In this document: piece by piece, positions 18,378 to 27,291 of the stretch
Position numbering within the stretch: the first letter of the stretch is position 1
Layout: each line of letters starts with the position of its first letter
NCBI RefSeq assembly: GCF_000967545.1
Contig: NZ_JXXV01000028.1
Location: forward strand, 124,001-188,000
Direction: 5' to 3'
Length of the DNA stretch: 64,000 nucleotides
Source: Vibrio galatheae
Lineage (GTDB): Bacteria > Pseudomonadota > Gammaproteobacteria > Enterobacterales > Vibrionaceae
Made by a program: the position numbers and the translations under genes
The notes under the pieces: model-generated
The model's input: the letters and a program-made list of their open reading frames with translations, nothing else
Database searches by the model: none
Told to the model about the DNA's origin: nothing

Positions 18378-20081
18378 TTACATTTGCTTGCTGATGGTTT
18401 CGATTTCCTCGCGCCATTGCTGCTGCAAATTTGGTTTTTGATGTTTGGGCTTGCGTTGTAAATCCGCGGCCAACAGCATCTCTAACTCAATCAAGCGTTC
18501 CAATAGTTGCTCCTCATCGTTTAGTGACACGATTTCATCACTCGATATCGACAGCTCAGTCTCGCCCGAGGTTGCGTGATGCTTCAAATCCGAGAGTTGC
18601 TGATACACCTCCTCTGCGCTGAGATATTCAGTCAGCTCTCCTTTGTCAATCAGCCAAAAGCGGTTGCAGCTTTGCTCAATTAGGCTCCGATCGTGGCTCA
18701 CTAATAAAGCCGCACCTGCGAATTCACTCAACGTGGTGATAAGCTCCTCTTTGCCTTCCATATCCAAATGGTTGGTCGGTTCATCGAGAAACAGCAAGTG
18801 ATACTTGGCCAACGTCAGACCGATAAACAGCAATCGAGCGCGTTCACCTCCGCTCAACGACTTAACGTGTTGGTTGTGTCTGGTGTATTCAAAACCAGCA
18901 CTAATTAGGGCACGCTTTGCGGTTTCACTATTCACCGCCGAGAACGACTCAAGTGCTTCGCTGACCGTCTCTGTGTCTTTGAGTTGCTGGAGTGATTGAT
19001 CGTAGTAGCCTAGTCTACATCGGTCATGAAACGTCACTGATGGGTTGAGTGCCAAGTCCATTTGGTAGTGGCGGTAAAGCTGGTTGAGCAGCGTTGATTT
19101 ACCACAGCCATTACTGCCAAGCACCGCGATTCGGTCACCACTTTTCACTCGCATTTCGGCCATAGAAAACAGGTGAAGATCACTGTCTAATGGCGTAACA
19201 GAGAAAGGCGTTGTTTCGAGCAGTCGATTGGCCGCTAGGGCTTCTCCTTGCAGTCTGAGCTGCCAAGGTGTGCCTTCTGTCAGTTCTGTTTGTTGATCTT
19301 CAAGGCGTTCTTTCCTCGCGAACATGGTTTTTGCTTTGCGTGCAAGATCTTCGTTGTCGTACACTTTGCCCCAAGTTGCGAGCCGTTTAGCGCTTTTCTC
19401 TATCCGGTCGATTTCCTTTTGCTCATTAGCATGGCGAGCTTTATCTTGCCGATCTTTCTCTTTTAAAGCAGCTCTTGCTTGCGAACATGGCAGGGCAAAA
19501 TGATGCAGCGCTTGATCTCGCATAACCCATGTCGTGTTTGTCACTCGATCAAGTAAGGTTTGATCGTGAGAAACCAAGACAAAAGAGCCTTTCCATTGAG
19601 CGAGAAACTGCTCTAGCCACAGTAAAGAGGGCAAGTCTAAGTGGTTGCTTGGCTCATCTAAAAACAGCAGGTCGGGCTGATTGATGATCGCTCTTGCGAT
19701 AAGCAATCTCATTTGTTGACCACCACTGCAATTGACGACGGGCATATCTCGCTGCGCGTCAGAAAAACCTAGCTCAGATAACACCAACTCAGCGCGCCAA
19801 TATTCCTCACTACTGAGTGTTTCCGCCAGAGCTTGCAAAACACTTTTACTCTCAAGGTGCGTCGGAAGGTGTTGTTCTACGTAGCTGATAAGGCAATGTT
19901 TTGCTTTGGCTATTTGACCTTCACCTGGTTCGTATTGGCCATTGAGTAGTTTTAGCAGACAGCCATTATGGCCAATGAGGCCAACTTTATCACCACGATT
20001 GAGCGTGAAAGAGAGATCTTTAAAAAGCGGATTGGATGTGTAAGCAAGGGTTAAAGATTGTGCAGTTAAATAAGTACTCAT
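18378..20081 (-). CDS. ABC-F ATPase lacking GKST in its first Walker A
   Basis: 567-residue duplicated ABC protein without membrane segments, of the ribosome-associated ABC-F class. The first domain has signature CSGGQQMR and Walker B LLFLDEPSNHLD. The second has intact Walker A GSNGCGKSTLL, signature LSGGERAR and LLFLDEPTNHLD. The first Walker A reads GHNGC then LLKLLNG (37-48): exactly GKST is missing, an in-frame 12-nt gap at 19958/19959. The first site should bind nucleotide poorly if the sequence is right. A 26-codon leader ORF and hairpins lie upstream, as in ribosome-regulated ABC-F resistance genes. The ribosome-binding site (GAGA) is weak. Confidence 0.88.
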   Translation of the reverse strand: MSTYLTAQSLTLAYTSNPLFKDLSFTLNRGDKVGLIGHNGCLLKLLNGQYEPGEGQIAKAKHCLISYVEQHLPTHLESKSVLQALAETLSSEEYWRAELVLSELGFSDAQRDMPVVNCSGGQQMRLLIARAIINQPDLLFLDEPSNHLDLPSLLWLEQFLAQWKGSFVLVSHDQTLLDRVTNTTWVMRDQALHHFALPCSQARAALKEKDRQDKARHANEQKEIDRIEKSAKRLATWGKVYDNEDLARKAKTMFARKERLEDQQTELTEGTPWQLRLQGEALAANRLLETTPFSVTPLDSDLHLFSMAEMRVKSGDRIAVLGSNGCGKSTLLNQLYRHYQMDLALNPSVTFHDRCRLGYYDQSLQQLKDTETVSEALESFSAVNSETAKRALISAGFEYTRHNQHVKSLSGGERARLLFIGLTLAKYHLLFLDEPTNHLDMEGKEELITTLSEFAGAALLVSHDRSLIEQSCNRFWLIDKGELTEYLSAEEVYQQLSDLKHHATSGETELSISSDEIVSLNDEEQLLERLIELEMLLAADLQRKPKHQKPNLQQQWREEIETISKQM

Positions 20082-20105
20082 AATTTTCTCAAGAATTTTG
20101 GGCGT

Positions 20106-20130
20106 AAAAAGCCGTTGTCAGGGCTGACAA
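20106..20130 (-). terminator. Attenuator-like hairpin before the ABC-F gene
   Basis: On the minus strand TTGTCA and TGACAA form a 6-bp stem with a GCCC loop, then CGGC and five T, ending 25 nt before the ABC-F start codon. It is short and the T-run is offset, so it is a weak terminator by itself. Its place between leader peptide and structural gene fits transcription attenuation or masking of the ribosome-binding site. Confidence 0.45.
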
Positions 20131-20188
20131 TAATTCTTCGAGCTTGAGGGAAGGTACTCGTGACGGTATTCGTCTGTAAATTAAATTT

Positions 20189-20235
20189 CGCTCAAGTCGA
20201 GATTATCGCAGCGCGATATCGAAAACTCTTGAGCG
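20189..20235 (-). promoter_or_regulatory. Nested hairpin overlapping the leader ORF
   Basis: CGCTCAAG (20189-20196) pairs perfectly with CTTGAGCG (20228-20235). Inside, TATCGC (20204-20209) pairs with GCGATA (20213-20218) around a 3-nt loop. The hairpin covers the last 11 codons and stop of the leader ORF, so a ribosome translating or stalling there would melt it. Confidence 0.65.
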
Positions 20236-20283
20236 CGCCTTAATGCCAAACAAGCGTGGGTAGATTGAACACCACAATGACAT
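20203..20283 (-). CDS. 26-residue leader peptide of the ABC-F gene
   Basis: An ORF starting MSLWCSIYPRLFGIK and ending DIALR, with an ideal AAGGAGG 5 nt before ATG, located 121 nt upstream of the ABC-F start on the same strand. Its 3' half forms a strong hairpin and a second hairpin with a T-run follows. The layout matches leader peptides that sense ribosome-stalling drugs or amino-acid supply. I do not recognise the sequence. The remaining 228 bp up to the gene at 20512 hold only promoter-like DNA. Confidence 0.65.
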   Translation of the reverse strand: MSLWCSIYPRLFGIKARSRVFDIALR

Positions 20284-20511
20284 AAGTTCCTCCTTAGTTT
20301 AGTTGTAAAGTGTCGCCACTTTGGGTGATTGGATAAATAAGATTCTAACCCTTAATACCGCAATGTACATCCCTGGTAGTTAAAAGTGCTTCAATGCTCT
20401 CAATCGCCTCCACCCACGACCTAAGCCTAGTTATCAAACAGTTAGGGATGAGGTGATGTGCTTCACTGTTGATAAAGTAGGCATTCTCGTTACGACCAGC
20501 AGGAGCATGTT

Positions 20512-21600
20512 ATGAATCAACGCCAGTTAGCGCAGCAGCAGTTTGAACAAAGTGGAGAAAACTTAGTTGTAGGCTCGCTTCAAGCGTGCCCGTTATCTCC
20601 CGAGCAGCTAGCACAAACTACAGCAGACTGTGACTATGTGGTTGAGACATTTAACAGTGGTCTTACAGCCGAAGTTTTTCGCATTCGAGTCGATGGCCGA
20701 GACTATACGTTGAAGAAAAAACGCCCTACCGCGCGAGTGAGCAATCTCGATGGTCACTATTCCTTTCTCAACGAAGTACAGCGCCGTTTCGATATTCAGC
20801 AGCAAAAGGATGATCCCAGTAGCGCGGCAGATTTTGAATGCATAGTTTCGACTGTGTACGCAGATTACCATTTGGGCATCATTGTCTCTGACTGGATTGA
20901 AGGTGAGCCAGTGAAACAAGTGTCGAGTTCACTGCTCTCACAGCTTTTTTCGACTTTATCGGCATGTGAACGAATCGGTCTGTTCGAATGGGATTTATGT
21001 GCGGGCAATTTGCTTGTTGATGAGCAGCACAAGTTGTGGCTGTTTGATTTTGGCTACATGTATCGATTTGAGCCGCTTAACGAACTCAATAGTAATGGTT
21101 TGGATGCACCGCTGTTTAATTTTTGTGAGCGCTTTGAGACGCGCTTTTTATCTGGTTGGTTACTGGACAAAGAGCTCTCGCACAGTGAGGCGTTAGCCGT
21201 GTTCAAGAACGTGAAACATGAAGCGTTGCGAGTTTTGCTACAGCAGCTCAGATGGTTAAAAAATAATGGAGCTAGCGTGGCGGTTATGCAGGCTAAGCAA
21301 GCGTTGATTGATACCTACCAGCAAGCTCTTGAAAGCCAAACTAAACTAGAGAGTTTGTTTCAACTAGAAATGTTTCGTTCTCATGTTCTTGATATTGAAG
21401 ATGATCTGGATGGAAAAAGTTGTACACCCATTACCATTAAGCGTGTTGAAACGGTATTGAATACAATCACCGAGCACTATGCTGAACTAAAGCAGCAAGG
21501 GGGTCTGTTTTACCACAATCAAGGCAAAACCCAGCAAGCGCTCATTGATGCTTATCGTGGCAAGCTAGATTTAGTTATCCAATACCAACTGAATGGGTAG
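20512..21600 (+). CDS. Protein kinase-like/phosphotransferase-fold protein
   Basis: 362 residues with features of the kinase/APH fold: a lysine-rich beta-strand YTLKKKRP (about 68-75), a catalytic-loop-like WDLCAGNLLVD (about 161-171) and metal-binding DFG (about 179-181). The usual HxD histidine is replaced by Trp (FEWDL). The substrate is unknown. AGGAG lies 6 nt before ATG. A DUF1993 gene follows directly, so the two may be one transcript. Confidence 0.6.
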   Translation: MNQRQLAQQQFEQSGENLVVGSLQACPLSPEQLAQTTADCDYVVETFNSGLTAEVFRIRVDGRDYTLKKKRPTARVSNLDGHYSFLNEVQRRFDIQQQKDDPSSAADFECIVSTVYADYHLGIIVSDWIEGEPVKQVSSSLLSQLFSTLSACERIGLFEWDLCAGNLLVDEQHKLWLFDFGYMYRFEPLNELNSNGLDAPLFNFCERFETRFLSGWLLDKELSHSEALAVFKNVKHEALRVLLQQLRWLKNNGASVAVMQAKQALIDTYQQALESQTKLESLFQLEMFRSHVLDIEDDLDGKSCTPITIKRVETVLNTITEHYAELKQQGGLFYHNQGKTQQALIDAYRGKLDLVIQYQLNG

Positions 21601-21604
21601 TAAC

Positions 21605-22093
21605 ATGGTTGATAGTCAGTCACTTTTCCTGAGATACCTCACTCAATTGAAGAAAATTGTTCAAAAAGTGCCCGATGAACTTTTTTCGTCGTCGTTGAGC
21701 GAAGATATGTTTTCGTTAGAAATGCACGCCAAAATCGCAGCGAATTTCACCTTGCGTGGCTATTGCCCCTTGAATGGTATCGAGCCAGTGTCACTGTTTG
21801 AAGATCAATCTGGCAAAGCGCCAGTGCTGAAGCAGATACAAGCCACGCTAGATATGTTAGGCGAGGCTTCTATCCACCAACAATTTGATGACAGTAACAT
21901 GTTGGTGGATAAGGCAGGTTTTGCTGAGGTCAAACTGAAAGAGTCTGAGTTTATCCATTGCTACATCGTACCCAACATTCTGTTTCATATCAGCATGGTT
22001 TACGCGATTGCCAGAGCCAACGGTGTGCCTTTAAGTAAAGGTGACTTCGATGGTCTACATAGTTATCCTGCAGGCTTCAGTTGGGTCAAATAG
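21605..22093 (+). CDS. DUF1993 (DinB-like helical bundle) protein
   Basis: 162 residues with the family pattern: LSEDMFSLEMHAKIAANF (about 33-50) near the N-terminus, then HCYIVPNILFHISMVYAIARANGVPLSKGDF near the C-terminus. Function is unknown. The start could be 21593 (overlapping the preceding stop) or 21605; neither has a clear ribosome-binding site, and 21605 fits the family start better. AAATAGT/ACTATTT (22088-22110) forms a small hairpin at the 3' end. Confidence 0.7.
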   Translation: MVDSQSLFLRYLTQLKKIVQKVPDELFSSSLSEDMFSLEMHAKIAANFTLRGYCPLNGIEPVSLFEDQSGKAPVLKQIQATLDMLGEASIHQQFDDSNMLVDKAGFAEVKLKESEFIHCYIVPNILFHISMVYAIARANGVPLSKGDFDGLHSYPAGFSWVK

Positions 22094-22104
22094 TCTGTTG
22101 TACA

Positions 22105-22446
22105 CTATTTTGCATTCTGTATTTCTCCTAGCCCACCCGCATTGTGTAAGTTAGTAAAGCCTTGAGATTTTAAATACTGGTAGGCTTGGCCTGAGCGATT
22201 ACCACTACGGCAATAGAGAACGATTTGGGTATCTTTGTCGATGTGGGCGAAGTGTTTTTCTAGCTCCGAAAGTGGGAAATTGACCGCTTGATCTAAGTGC
22301 CCCGCGGCAAATTCTTGCTCTGTGCGCACATCAACCACCATAGCGCCTTGTTCAATCCACTGCCAACCGATTTCAGCACGCTCAGATGCTGCGACGGGGA
22401 GGCCAAAAGACGCAAGTAGCGTCACAACAAGTATCAACCGTTTCAT
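22105..22446 (-). CDS. Periplasmic rhodanese-like sulfurtransferase (PspE type)
   Basis: 113 residues: an N-terminal signal peptide (MKRLILVVTLLASFGLPVAA) and one rhodanese domain with VVDVRTEQEFAAGHL (about 37-51) and active-site loop CRSGNRS (about 79-85). It transfers sulfane sulfur in the periplasm; the physiological acceptor is unknown. It converges with the DUF1993 gene. Confidence 0.88.
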   Translation of the reverse strand: MKRLILVVTLLASFGLPVAASERAEIGWQWIEQGAMVVDVRTEQEFAAGHLDQAVNFPLSELEKHFAHIDKDTQIVLYCRSGNRSGQAYQYLKSQGFTNLHNAGGLGEIQNAK

Positions 22447-22617
22447 CGTTATCCCTTCAGTTTGGTTTGTTCAAATCATTTATACGCGGTGGTCGCGAAA
22501 TAAATCAAGGCAAAATTGCTTGGCAGGAGATATAGCCAAATTGTCTTAGTCAGAAGTAATAGCGTTATCACTAATCAGCCATTGAGTACTACACTCTGTT
22601 AGCTATTAGGGAGAATT

Positions 22618-23469
22618 ATGCACAATCTTACACTTCTGGTTATCGCATTGATCGCGTTTGCCGCCAACTCATTTTTTTGCCGATTCGCACTGGCAAGCCA
22701 AGCGATAGATCCAGGCTCGTTTACCTGGTTGAGACTGGTTTCTGGCGCACTGACTTTAGTGATCATCCAAAGCTTTCGTCGGCAGATGAACTTTTCATTC
22801 TTAACTGATAAGCATAGCTGGTGGGCAGGGCTTTCTCTGTTTGGTTATGCGGTGTGTTTTTCTTTTGCCTACACCCAGTTGAGTACCGGGACGGGCGCCT
22901 TGATTTTGTTTGGTGTGGTACAACTGACGTTAGTGGCGTTTCACGTACTGTCGGGTAATCGGCTGAGTGGTAAAGAGTTGCTTGGAATTCTTGTCTCTTT
23001 GTCGGGTTTTGTATTGTTAATGCTGCCTTCTGCACAGGCTCCGACTGTTAGTGCTGCATCGCTGATGTTGGTGGCAGGTGTTTGCTGGGGCGTTTTTACC
23101 ATGCTTGGCAGGAAAAGCAGTGTTGCATCGGTTGCCATCACTCAAGGTTTTGTCTTGGCGAGCGTTTTAGCTGCAGTTGCTAGCCCTTGGCTTATCTCAT
23201 TCCAGTCGATTCATTTACAGGGAGTAGTGTGGGCGCTAATGTCGGGTATTTTTGCTTCTGGCTTTGGCTATATTTTGTGGTATCAGGTCGTTAAACACAT
23301 CTCGGTACTGCAAGCTTCCGTTTCTCAACTTGCAGTCCCTGTTATCGCCTTCATTGCTGGCAGTGTTGGACTGGGTGAACCAGTGACTACCACTGCGGTT
23401 ATTTCATCGCTACTAGTGCTGGGTGGCATAGCGCTGATTTTTGCGACCAGAGCGAAGCAAGCGGATTAA
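22618..23469 (+). CDS. EamA/DMT-family transporter
   Basis: 283-residue inner-membrane protein with about ten hydrophobic spans in two EamA repeats. Conserved GLSLFGYAVCFSFAYTQL lies in the first half and FGYILWYQVVKHISVLQAS in the second. It is probably a metabolite exporter or amino-acid-type permease; the substrate cannot be read from sequence. GGGAG stands before ATG. It converges with ppiB with 16 nt between them. Confidence 0.85.
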   Translation: MHNLTLLVIALIAFAANSFFCRFALASQAIDPGSFTWLRLVSGALTLVIIQSFRRQMNFSFLTDKHSWWAGLSLFGYAVCFSFAYTQLSTGTGALILFGVVQLTLVAFHVLSGNRLSGKELLGILVSLSGFVLLMLPSAQAPTVSAASLMLVAGVCWGVFTMLGRKSSVASVAITQGFVLASVLAAVASPWLISFQSIHLQGVVWALMSGIFASGFGYILWYQVVKHISVLQASVSQLAVPVIAFIAGSVGLGEPVTTTAVISSLLVLGGIALIFATRAKQAD

Positions 23470-23485
23470 TACGGCGATAAATTTG

Positions 23486-23980
23486 CTACTCGGATAGGGT
23501 CACTTTTTCGATTTTGATTGTATCAAGTGGCACATCATCGTGGCCTTTTTTACTGCCAGTCATGGCTTTGCCGATATTGTTAACTACGTCCATACCCGCA
23601 GTCACTTTACCGAATACCGCGTAACCCCAGCCTTGATTGGTTTTCGCTGTGTGATCGAGGAAGTCGTTATCATCGAGGTTAATAAAGAACTGCGCGGTTG
23701 CAGAGTGTGGAGCGTCGGTGCGAGCAAAAGCGATAGTGCCTGTTTTGTTTTTAAGCCCTCGATTGGCCTCGTTGGCAATCGGTGCGTGGGTTTCTTTCTC
23801 AGTCATATCTTCGGTATGGCCGCCCGCTTGAATCATAAATCCATCGATAACACGATGAAAAATCGTGCCTTCATAAAACCCCTCATGGCAGTAACGCAAA
23901 AAGTTCTTTGAGCTGACAGGCGCTTTGTCCATGTTCAATTCAATTTCGATATCGCCATAGGTGGTGGATAAAATAATCAT
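23486..23980 (-). CDS. ppiB: Cytoplasmic peptidyl-prolyl cis-trans isomerase (cyclophilin B)
   Basis: 164-residue cyclophilin without a signal peptide. [14 protein letters not shown] (about 41-54) holds the catalytic Arg, and [19 protein letters not shown] and the [15 protein letters not shown] segment complete the active site. It catalyses proline isomerisation in protein folding. Length and sequence fit E. coli PpiB. Confidence 0.95.
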   Translation of the reverse strand: MIILSTTYGDIEIELNMDKAPVSSKNFLRYCHEGFYEGTIFHRVIDGFMIQAGGHTEDMTEKETHAPIANEANRGLKNKTGTIAFARTDAPHSATAQFFINLDDNDFLDHTAKTNQGWGYAVFGKVTAGMDVVNNIGKAMTGSKKGHDDVPLDTIKIEKVTLSE

Positions 23981-24211
23981 GGTTATTACTCATTAGCAAA
24001 GGAAGGCTACGATTATAGCAAGGTTTTGATTTTGCGAGTAAAGAGAACAGGAGTATCAGCAAAAGTTTAAAGACGTGAGCATGGCCAGCTTTTGGGTATC
24101 AAGGCGTCAATTCAGTAAATCAAACGGCGAGGTTAGACTATAACTGTAAGATAATAATTAAGTTCTTTACGCTTTGGGCGTGGAGAACAAGTGCGCGAAT
24201 AGGAGCTAAAG

Positions 24212-24688
24212 ATGCCAGATCAAGTTGCGATACAAGACCAACTACCGAATAACCATTGTTTTGGCTGCGGGGCAGACAATGACGTTGGTTTGCAGCTCAA
24301 GAGTTACTGGCAATCAGATAGCCACGCGCGCTGCGAGTTTGAACCTAAGCCACATCATTGTGCTGGACCGACTCATTTTCTAAATGGTGGGGTGATTTCC
24401 ACTATCATTGATTGTCACTGTGTATGTATGGCGATTGCCAAAGGCTATCAACTCAATGGTCAGAAGGTGGGGCAGGGGGAGCCAGTGTGGTATGCGACTG
24501 GGAATCTCAACGTGTCTTTTCTCAAACCCGTCGCGATTGATACGACGGTGACTTTAACTGCCAAGGTACTTGAAACCAGCGAGAAGAAGATGATTTTGGA
24601 GTGTGAGCTCCACTCTCAAGGCGAGTTATGTTGCTGCGCAGAAGTTATCGCAGTTAAAGTGCCAAATGAGTGGTTTAATGCGAGATAG
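24212..24688 (+). CDS. Hotdog-fold thioesterase-like protein
   Basis: 158 residues. An N-terminal NNHCFGCGADN (about 11-21) has a possible zinc-binding CxxC. A hotdog domain follows with HFLNGGVISTIIDCHCVC and the strand NLNVSFLKPVAIDTTVTL. It resembles PaaI-like acyl-CoA thioesterases. It is the second hotdog protein with an N-terminal Cys pair in the window, but is not a recent duplicate of the one at 6595. Substrate unknown. Confidence 0.72.
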   Translation: MPDQVAIQDQLPNNHCFGCGADNDVGLQLKSYWQSDSHARCEFEPKPHHCAGPTHFLNGGVISTIIDCHCVCMAIAKGYQLNGQKVGQGEPVWYATGNLNVSFLKPVAIDTTVTLTAKVLETSEKKMILECELHSQGELCCCAEVIAVKVPNEWFNAR

Positions 24689-24819
24689 TCGTTTAAACGC
24701 CAATATTTCATAAGTTCTTACACAACTCGCGGCTTTAGCGCTTTACATCTGATGCTAAGCGTTGAACACTTCCCCTCGAATTTTAATCACAGCCGACAGA
24801 TATAGAGTCAGTATAAATT

Positions 24820-25515
24820 ATGAATAACACGACGACGAAAAAGTCGAATCCCTTGTTTGAGATCCTATTTAACGTTTTTATCCCTTCATTCATATTAATG
24901 AAATTTAGTGGTGAAGAACATCTGGGAACGTCTCTGGCACTTGTTGTCGCTTTGCTATTTCCCATTGTGTACGGTGGAATGGATCTCATCCGTAACAAAA
25001 AGTTTAACTTTATCGCAGCTCTGGGTTTTGTCAGCGTCCTGTTGACCGGGGGAATTGGTCTACTAGAGCTAGATACTCGTTGGTTAGCGCTTAAAGAAGC
25101 ATTGATTCCAGGATTGATTGGCCTAGCGGTATTAGGATCAACGTTTACCCGTTACCCATTTATGCAGAAAATGATTCTTAACGATACCGTTTTGAATCTT
25201 CCCGTCATCACAGAGCGTCTAAAAGAGAAAGGCAAAACAGAGGCATTTGAGCGTTGTCTGATGTCATCAAATTACCTGTTCGCCAGCACGTTCGCCTTCT
25301 CGTCAGCGATGAACTACTTCCTTGCGACTTGGATTGTGACCAGTCCAGCAGGTACCCCAGAGTTCAACGAAGAGCTGGGTAAGATGACGTTATACAGCTA
25401 CCCTATGATTGCTATTCCAAGCATGTTGATGATGTTTGGGATTTTTTATTATCTATGGCGACAAATCAAAGCCATGACGTCATTGGAAACTGAACAGATT
25501 TTTCATGTTAAGTGA
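24820..25515 (+). CDS. VC0807-family multi-span membrane protein
   Basis: 231 residues with about five or six hydrophobic spans, including NVFIPSFILMKF near the N-terminus and SYPMIAIPSMLMMFGIFYYLW near the C-terminus. It has the general look of VC0807/septation-A-like inner-membrane proteins of unknown function. Conserved TRYPFMQKM (about 109-117) lies mid-protein. No obvious ribosome-binding site precedes the ATG. Confidence 0.65.
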   Translation: MNNTTTKKSNPLFEILFNVFIPSFILMKFSGEEHLGTSLALVVALLFPIVYGGMDLIRNKKFNFIAALGFVSVLLTGGIGLLELDTRWLALKEALIPGLIGLAVLGSTFTRYPFMQKMILNDTVLNLPVITERLKEKGKTEAFERCLMSSNYLFASTFAFSSAMNYFLATWIVTSPAGTPEFNEELGKMTLYSYPMIAIPSMLMMFGIFYYLWRQIKAMTSLETEQIFHVK

Positions 25516-25563
25516 CAAGTTGTGAGCCGCTTTGGCTAGCTGACACTTAGAGAGATGTAAAGG

Positions 25564-25585
25564 AAGGGGGACATAGAGCCCCCTT
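25564..25585. terminator. Hairpin between convergent genes
   Basis: AAGGGGG and CCCCCTT form a 7-bp stem around an 8-nt loop, with moderate T content after it on the plus strand. It lies at the 3' ends of the VC0807-like gene and the HD-GYP gene. Confidence 0.6.
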
Positions 25586-25586
25586 T

Positions 25587-26930
25587 CTACACTTTTATGT
25601 CCTGATTCAAACGGCTTTCTGGTTCGGGGCTGCTTTTATGCCGAGCATCGAGCAATGAGTTATCGATATTTTCGTTGACCGACAGCTCGTAGCACTCATC
25701 AATATTCTGCTCTAAATAAGCAAACACTGCGTGGTCAAGTTCGCCTTTTTCCACCATAGCCCACATGATCTCTAGTATTTCTTTGGCTTCTAGCCGTTCA
25801 CGATACGGGCGATTTTGAGATAGTGCTTGAAAGATATCGGCAACGGCAATAATTCGTGAAGGTAAGTCTAAATCTTGGTCAGTTTTATTGTATGGATAGC
25901 CACTTCCATTGAGTTTTTCATGATGATTTGATGCCCACTCGCCGATTTTTGAACAAGGAAAGACCATTTTTAATGCAATTTCGGTGTCGATCGTGTGACG
26001 TTTTATATGGATGTATTCTTCACTGGTCAGCGGCCCCTCCTTGTGAAGAATCTCATCGGGAGTACGCAGTTTTCCAACATCATGGACAAGCCCCGACACA
26101 TACAACATTTGCGATGTACGTTTGGTCAGCGCCATCCCTTTTGCTAAGTAGAGGCACAGCTCGGCGACTTTACGAGAATGCTGGTAAGTAAAGGGGCTTT
26201 TAGCATCAACAATACCTGCAATGAATCGACCGAGCTGAACCAGATCATGCAGCGAGAGATCTTTTTGCAGCCAATCTAAGTGACTAAAACCCAGTGGTAA
26301 CGCTTCGATATTTTCTGGTTCCATTGCAAACCAAAAGCCATCTTTTTCCACCAGTGTACACAGTGCGTCGACGTAGTCTGGGCGAAAGGTAGAACCCGAA
26401 TTTTTCTTCAGAGAGCGAATGATGTCATGCTTTTTGAGGGTGATGAGATCTGGGTGTTTAACGTTTGCACACTCGGCGCGAAAAAAATCCAGCCTGTCTG
26501 CAATAAAAATAAGTGCGGCCATGTCCTTCTCAAAACAAGACAGCTCAGTTTGTTCTAGCTGCTGCCAGTGGGTATGGTGGTGGAGAATGATCGGGGCGAA
26601 TTTTGCCAGCAAATTACAACTATTTAGCGCTTGGAATCCGGCAATACAGTGAACTTTAACATGGTCAGGGTTTAGCTTGGCAACGAGTTCGGTGTGCTCT
26701 GTGGTTTGAGACACCCCACAATCGTGAATTAGCCCGGCAAAGAATGCAAACTCTTGCTGTTTAACATCCCACTGAAGCTGCTTTGAACACTCATAGGCAA
26801 TATACGCTACTCTATGGTTATGGTGGATGTCATCGACACCAACATAATCAAGTGCCCGCGCGACCCAAACAAGGGCGTGTTTTAAGTCAACTGAAAACGA
26901 AGGGTCACTTTGATTTCTTATTGCGTCCAT
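25587..26930 (-). CDS. HD-GYP cyclic-di-GMP phosphodiesterase-like protein
   Basis: 447 residues with two HD domains. The first (about 35-180) has HNHRVAYIAYE and LIHDCG. The second is a full HD-GYP (about 225-410) with HSRKVAELC, HDVGK (about 279-283) and HHEKLNGSGYP (about 332-342), the metal and c-di-GMP residues. There is no membrane segment or receiver domain, so it is a cytoplasmic enzyme. The start at 26930 (MDAIRNQ) has GGTGAG 6 nt upstream; an earlier ATG at 26948 is less likely. It is divergent from the molybdenum hydroxylase operon, which need not mean shared function. Confidence 0.88.
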   Translation of the reverse strand: MDAIRNQSDPSFSVDLKHALVWVARALDYVGVDDIHHNHRVAYIAYECSKQLQWDVKQQEFAFFAGLIHDCGVSQTTEHTELVAKLNPDHVKVHCIAGFQALNSCNLLAKFAPIILHHHTHWQQLEQTELSCFEKDMAALIFIADRLDFFRAECANVKHPDLITLKKHDIIRSLKKNSGSTFRPDYVDALCTLVEKDGFWFAMEPENIEALPLGFSHLDWLQKDLSLHDLVQLGRFIAGIVDAKSPFTYQHSRKVAELCLYLAKGMALTKRTSQMLYVSGLVHDVGKLRTPDEILHKEGPLTSEEYIHIKRHTIDTEIALKMVFPCSKIGEWASNHHEKLNGSGYPYNKTDQDLDLPSRIIAVADIFQALSQNRPYRERLEAKEILEIMWAMVEKGELDHAVFAYLEQNIDECYELSVNENIDNSLLDARHKSSPEPESRLNQDIKV

Positions 26931-27034
26931 GGCCTGCTCACCTAGCATTATTATTTTTCAACAGCCGTACTGTTAAAAGCGTAGTTGAAGGCTCATATGA
27001 TACAAGTGACCTGCTTCAATTTTTAAACTGGCAG

Positions 27035-27057
27035 AAAACAAAGTAATACTTTGTTTT
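27035..27057. promoter_or_regulatory. Perfect 23-bp palindrome upstream of the molybdenum hydroxylase operon
   Basis: AAAACAAAGTA (27035-27045) and TACTTTGTTTT (27047-27057) are exact reverse complements around one central A. It lies in the 361-bp divergent region between the HD-GYP gene and the Mo-hydroxylase operon. The symmetry fits a dimeric regulator's operator, possibly governing the operon. TTGACA at 27161-27166 is a possible -35 element. No other gene is seen in this region. Confidence 0.55.
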
Positions 27058-27291
27058 ACTAGTAACTCTATATCGAGGCCGGGCAACGTTGTGGGCCGTG
27101 AAATCAAATATCGCTTGAGATCACTTTGCTTTAATCGAGATCTTGACCTATTGGTTAGTATTGACAGAGAATGCGCGGCCGATTTTGTCTTTGAAACAAT
27201 TCGCATAATTAATAGTTGTGTTGTTAATAATCAAATCAATTAATGTCAGCCATTTATAATTAGATATAACACATTGGTTCTAGGGGAAGTA

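Noticed and set aside
26973..27206. 77-codon minus-strand frame in the divergent region before the Mo hydroxylase
   Set aside because: No ribosome-binding site or recognisable motif, and it covers the palindrome and probable promoters.
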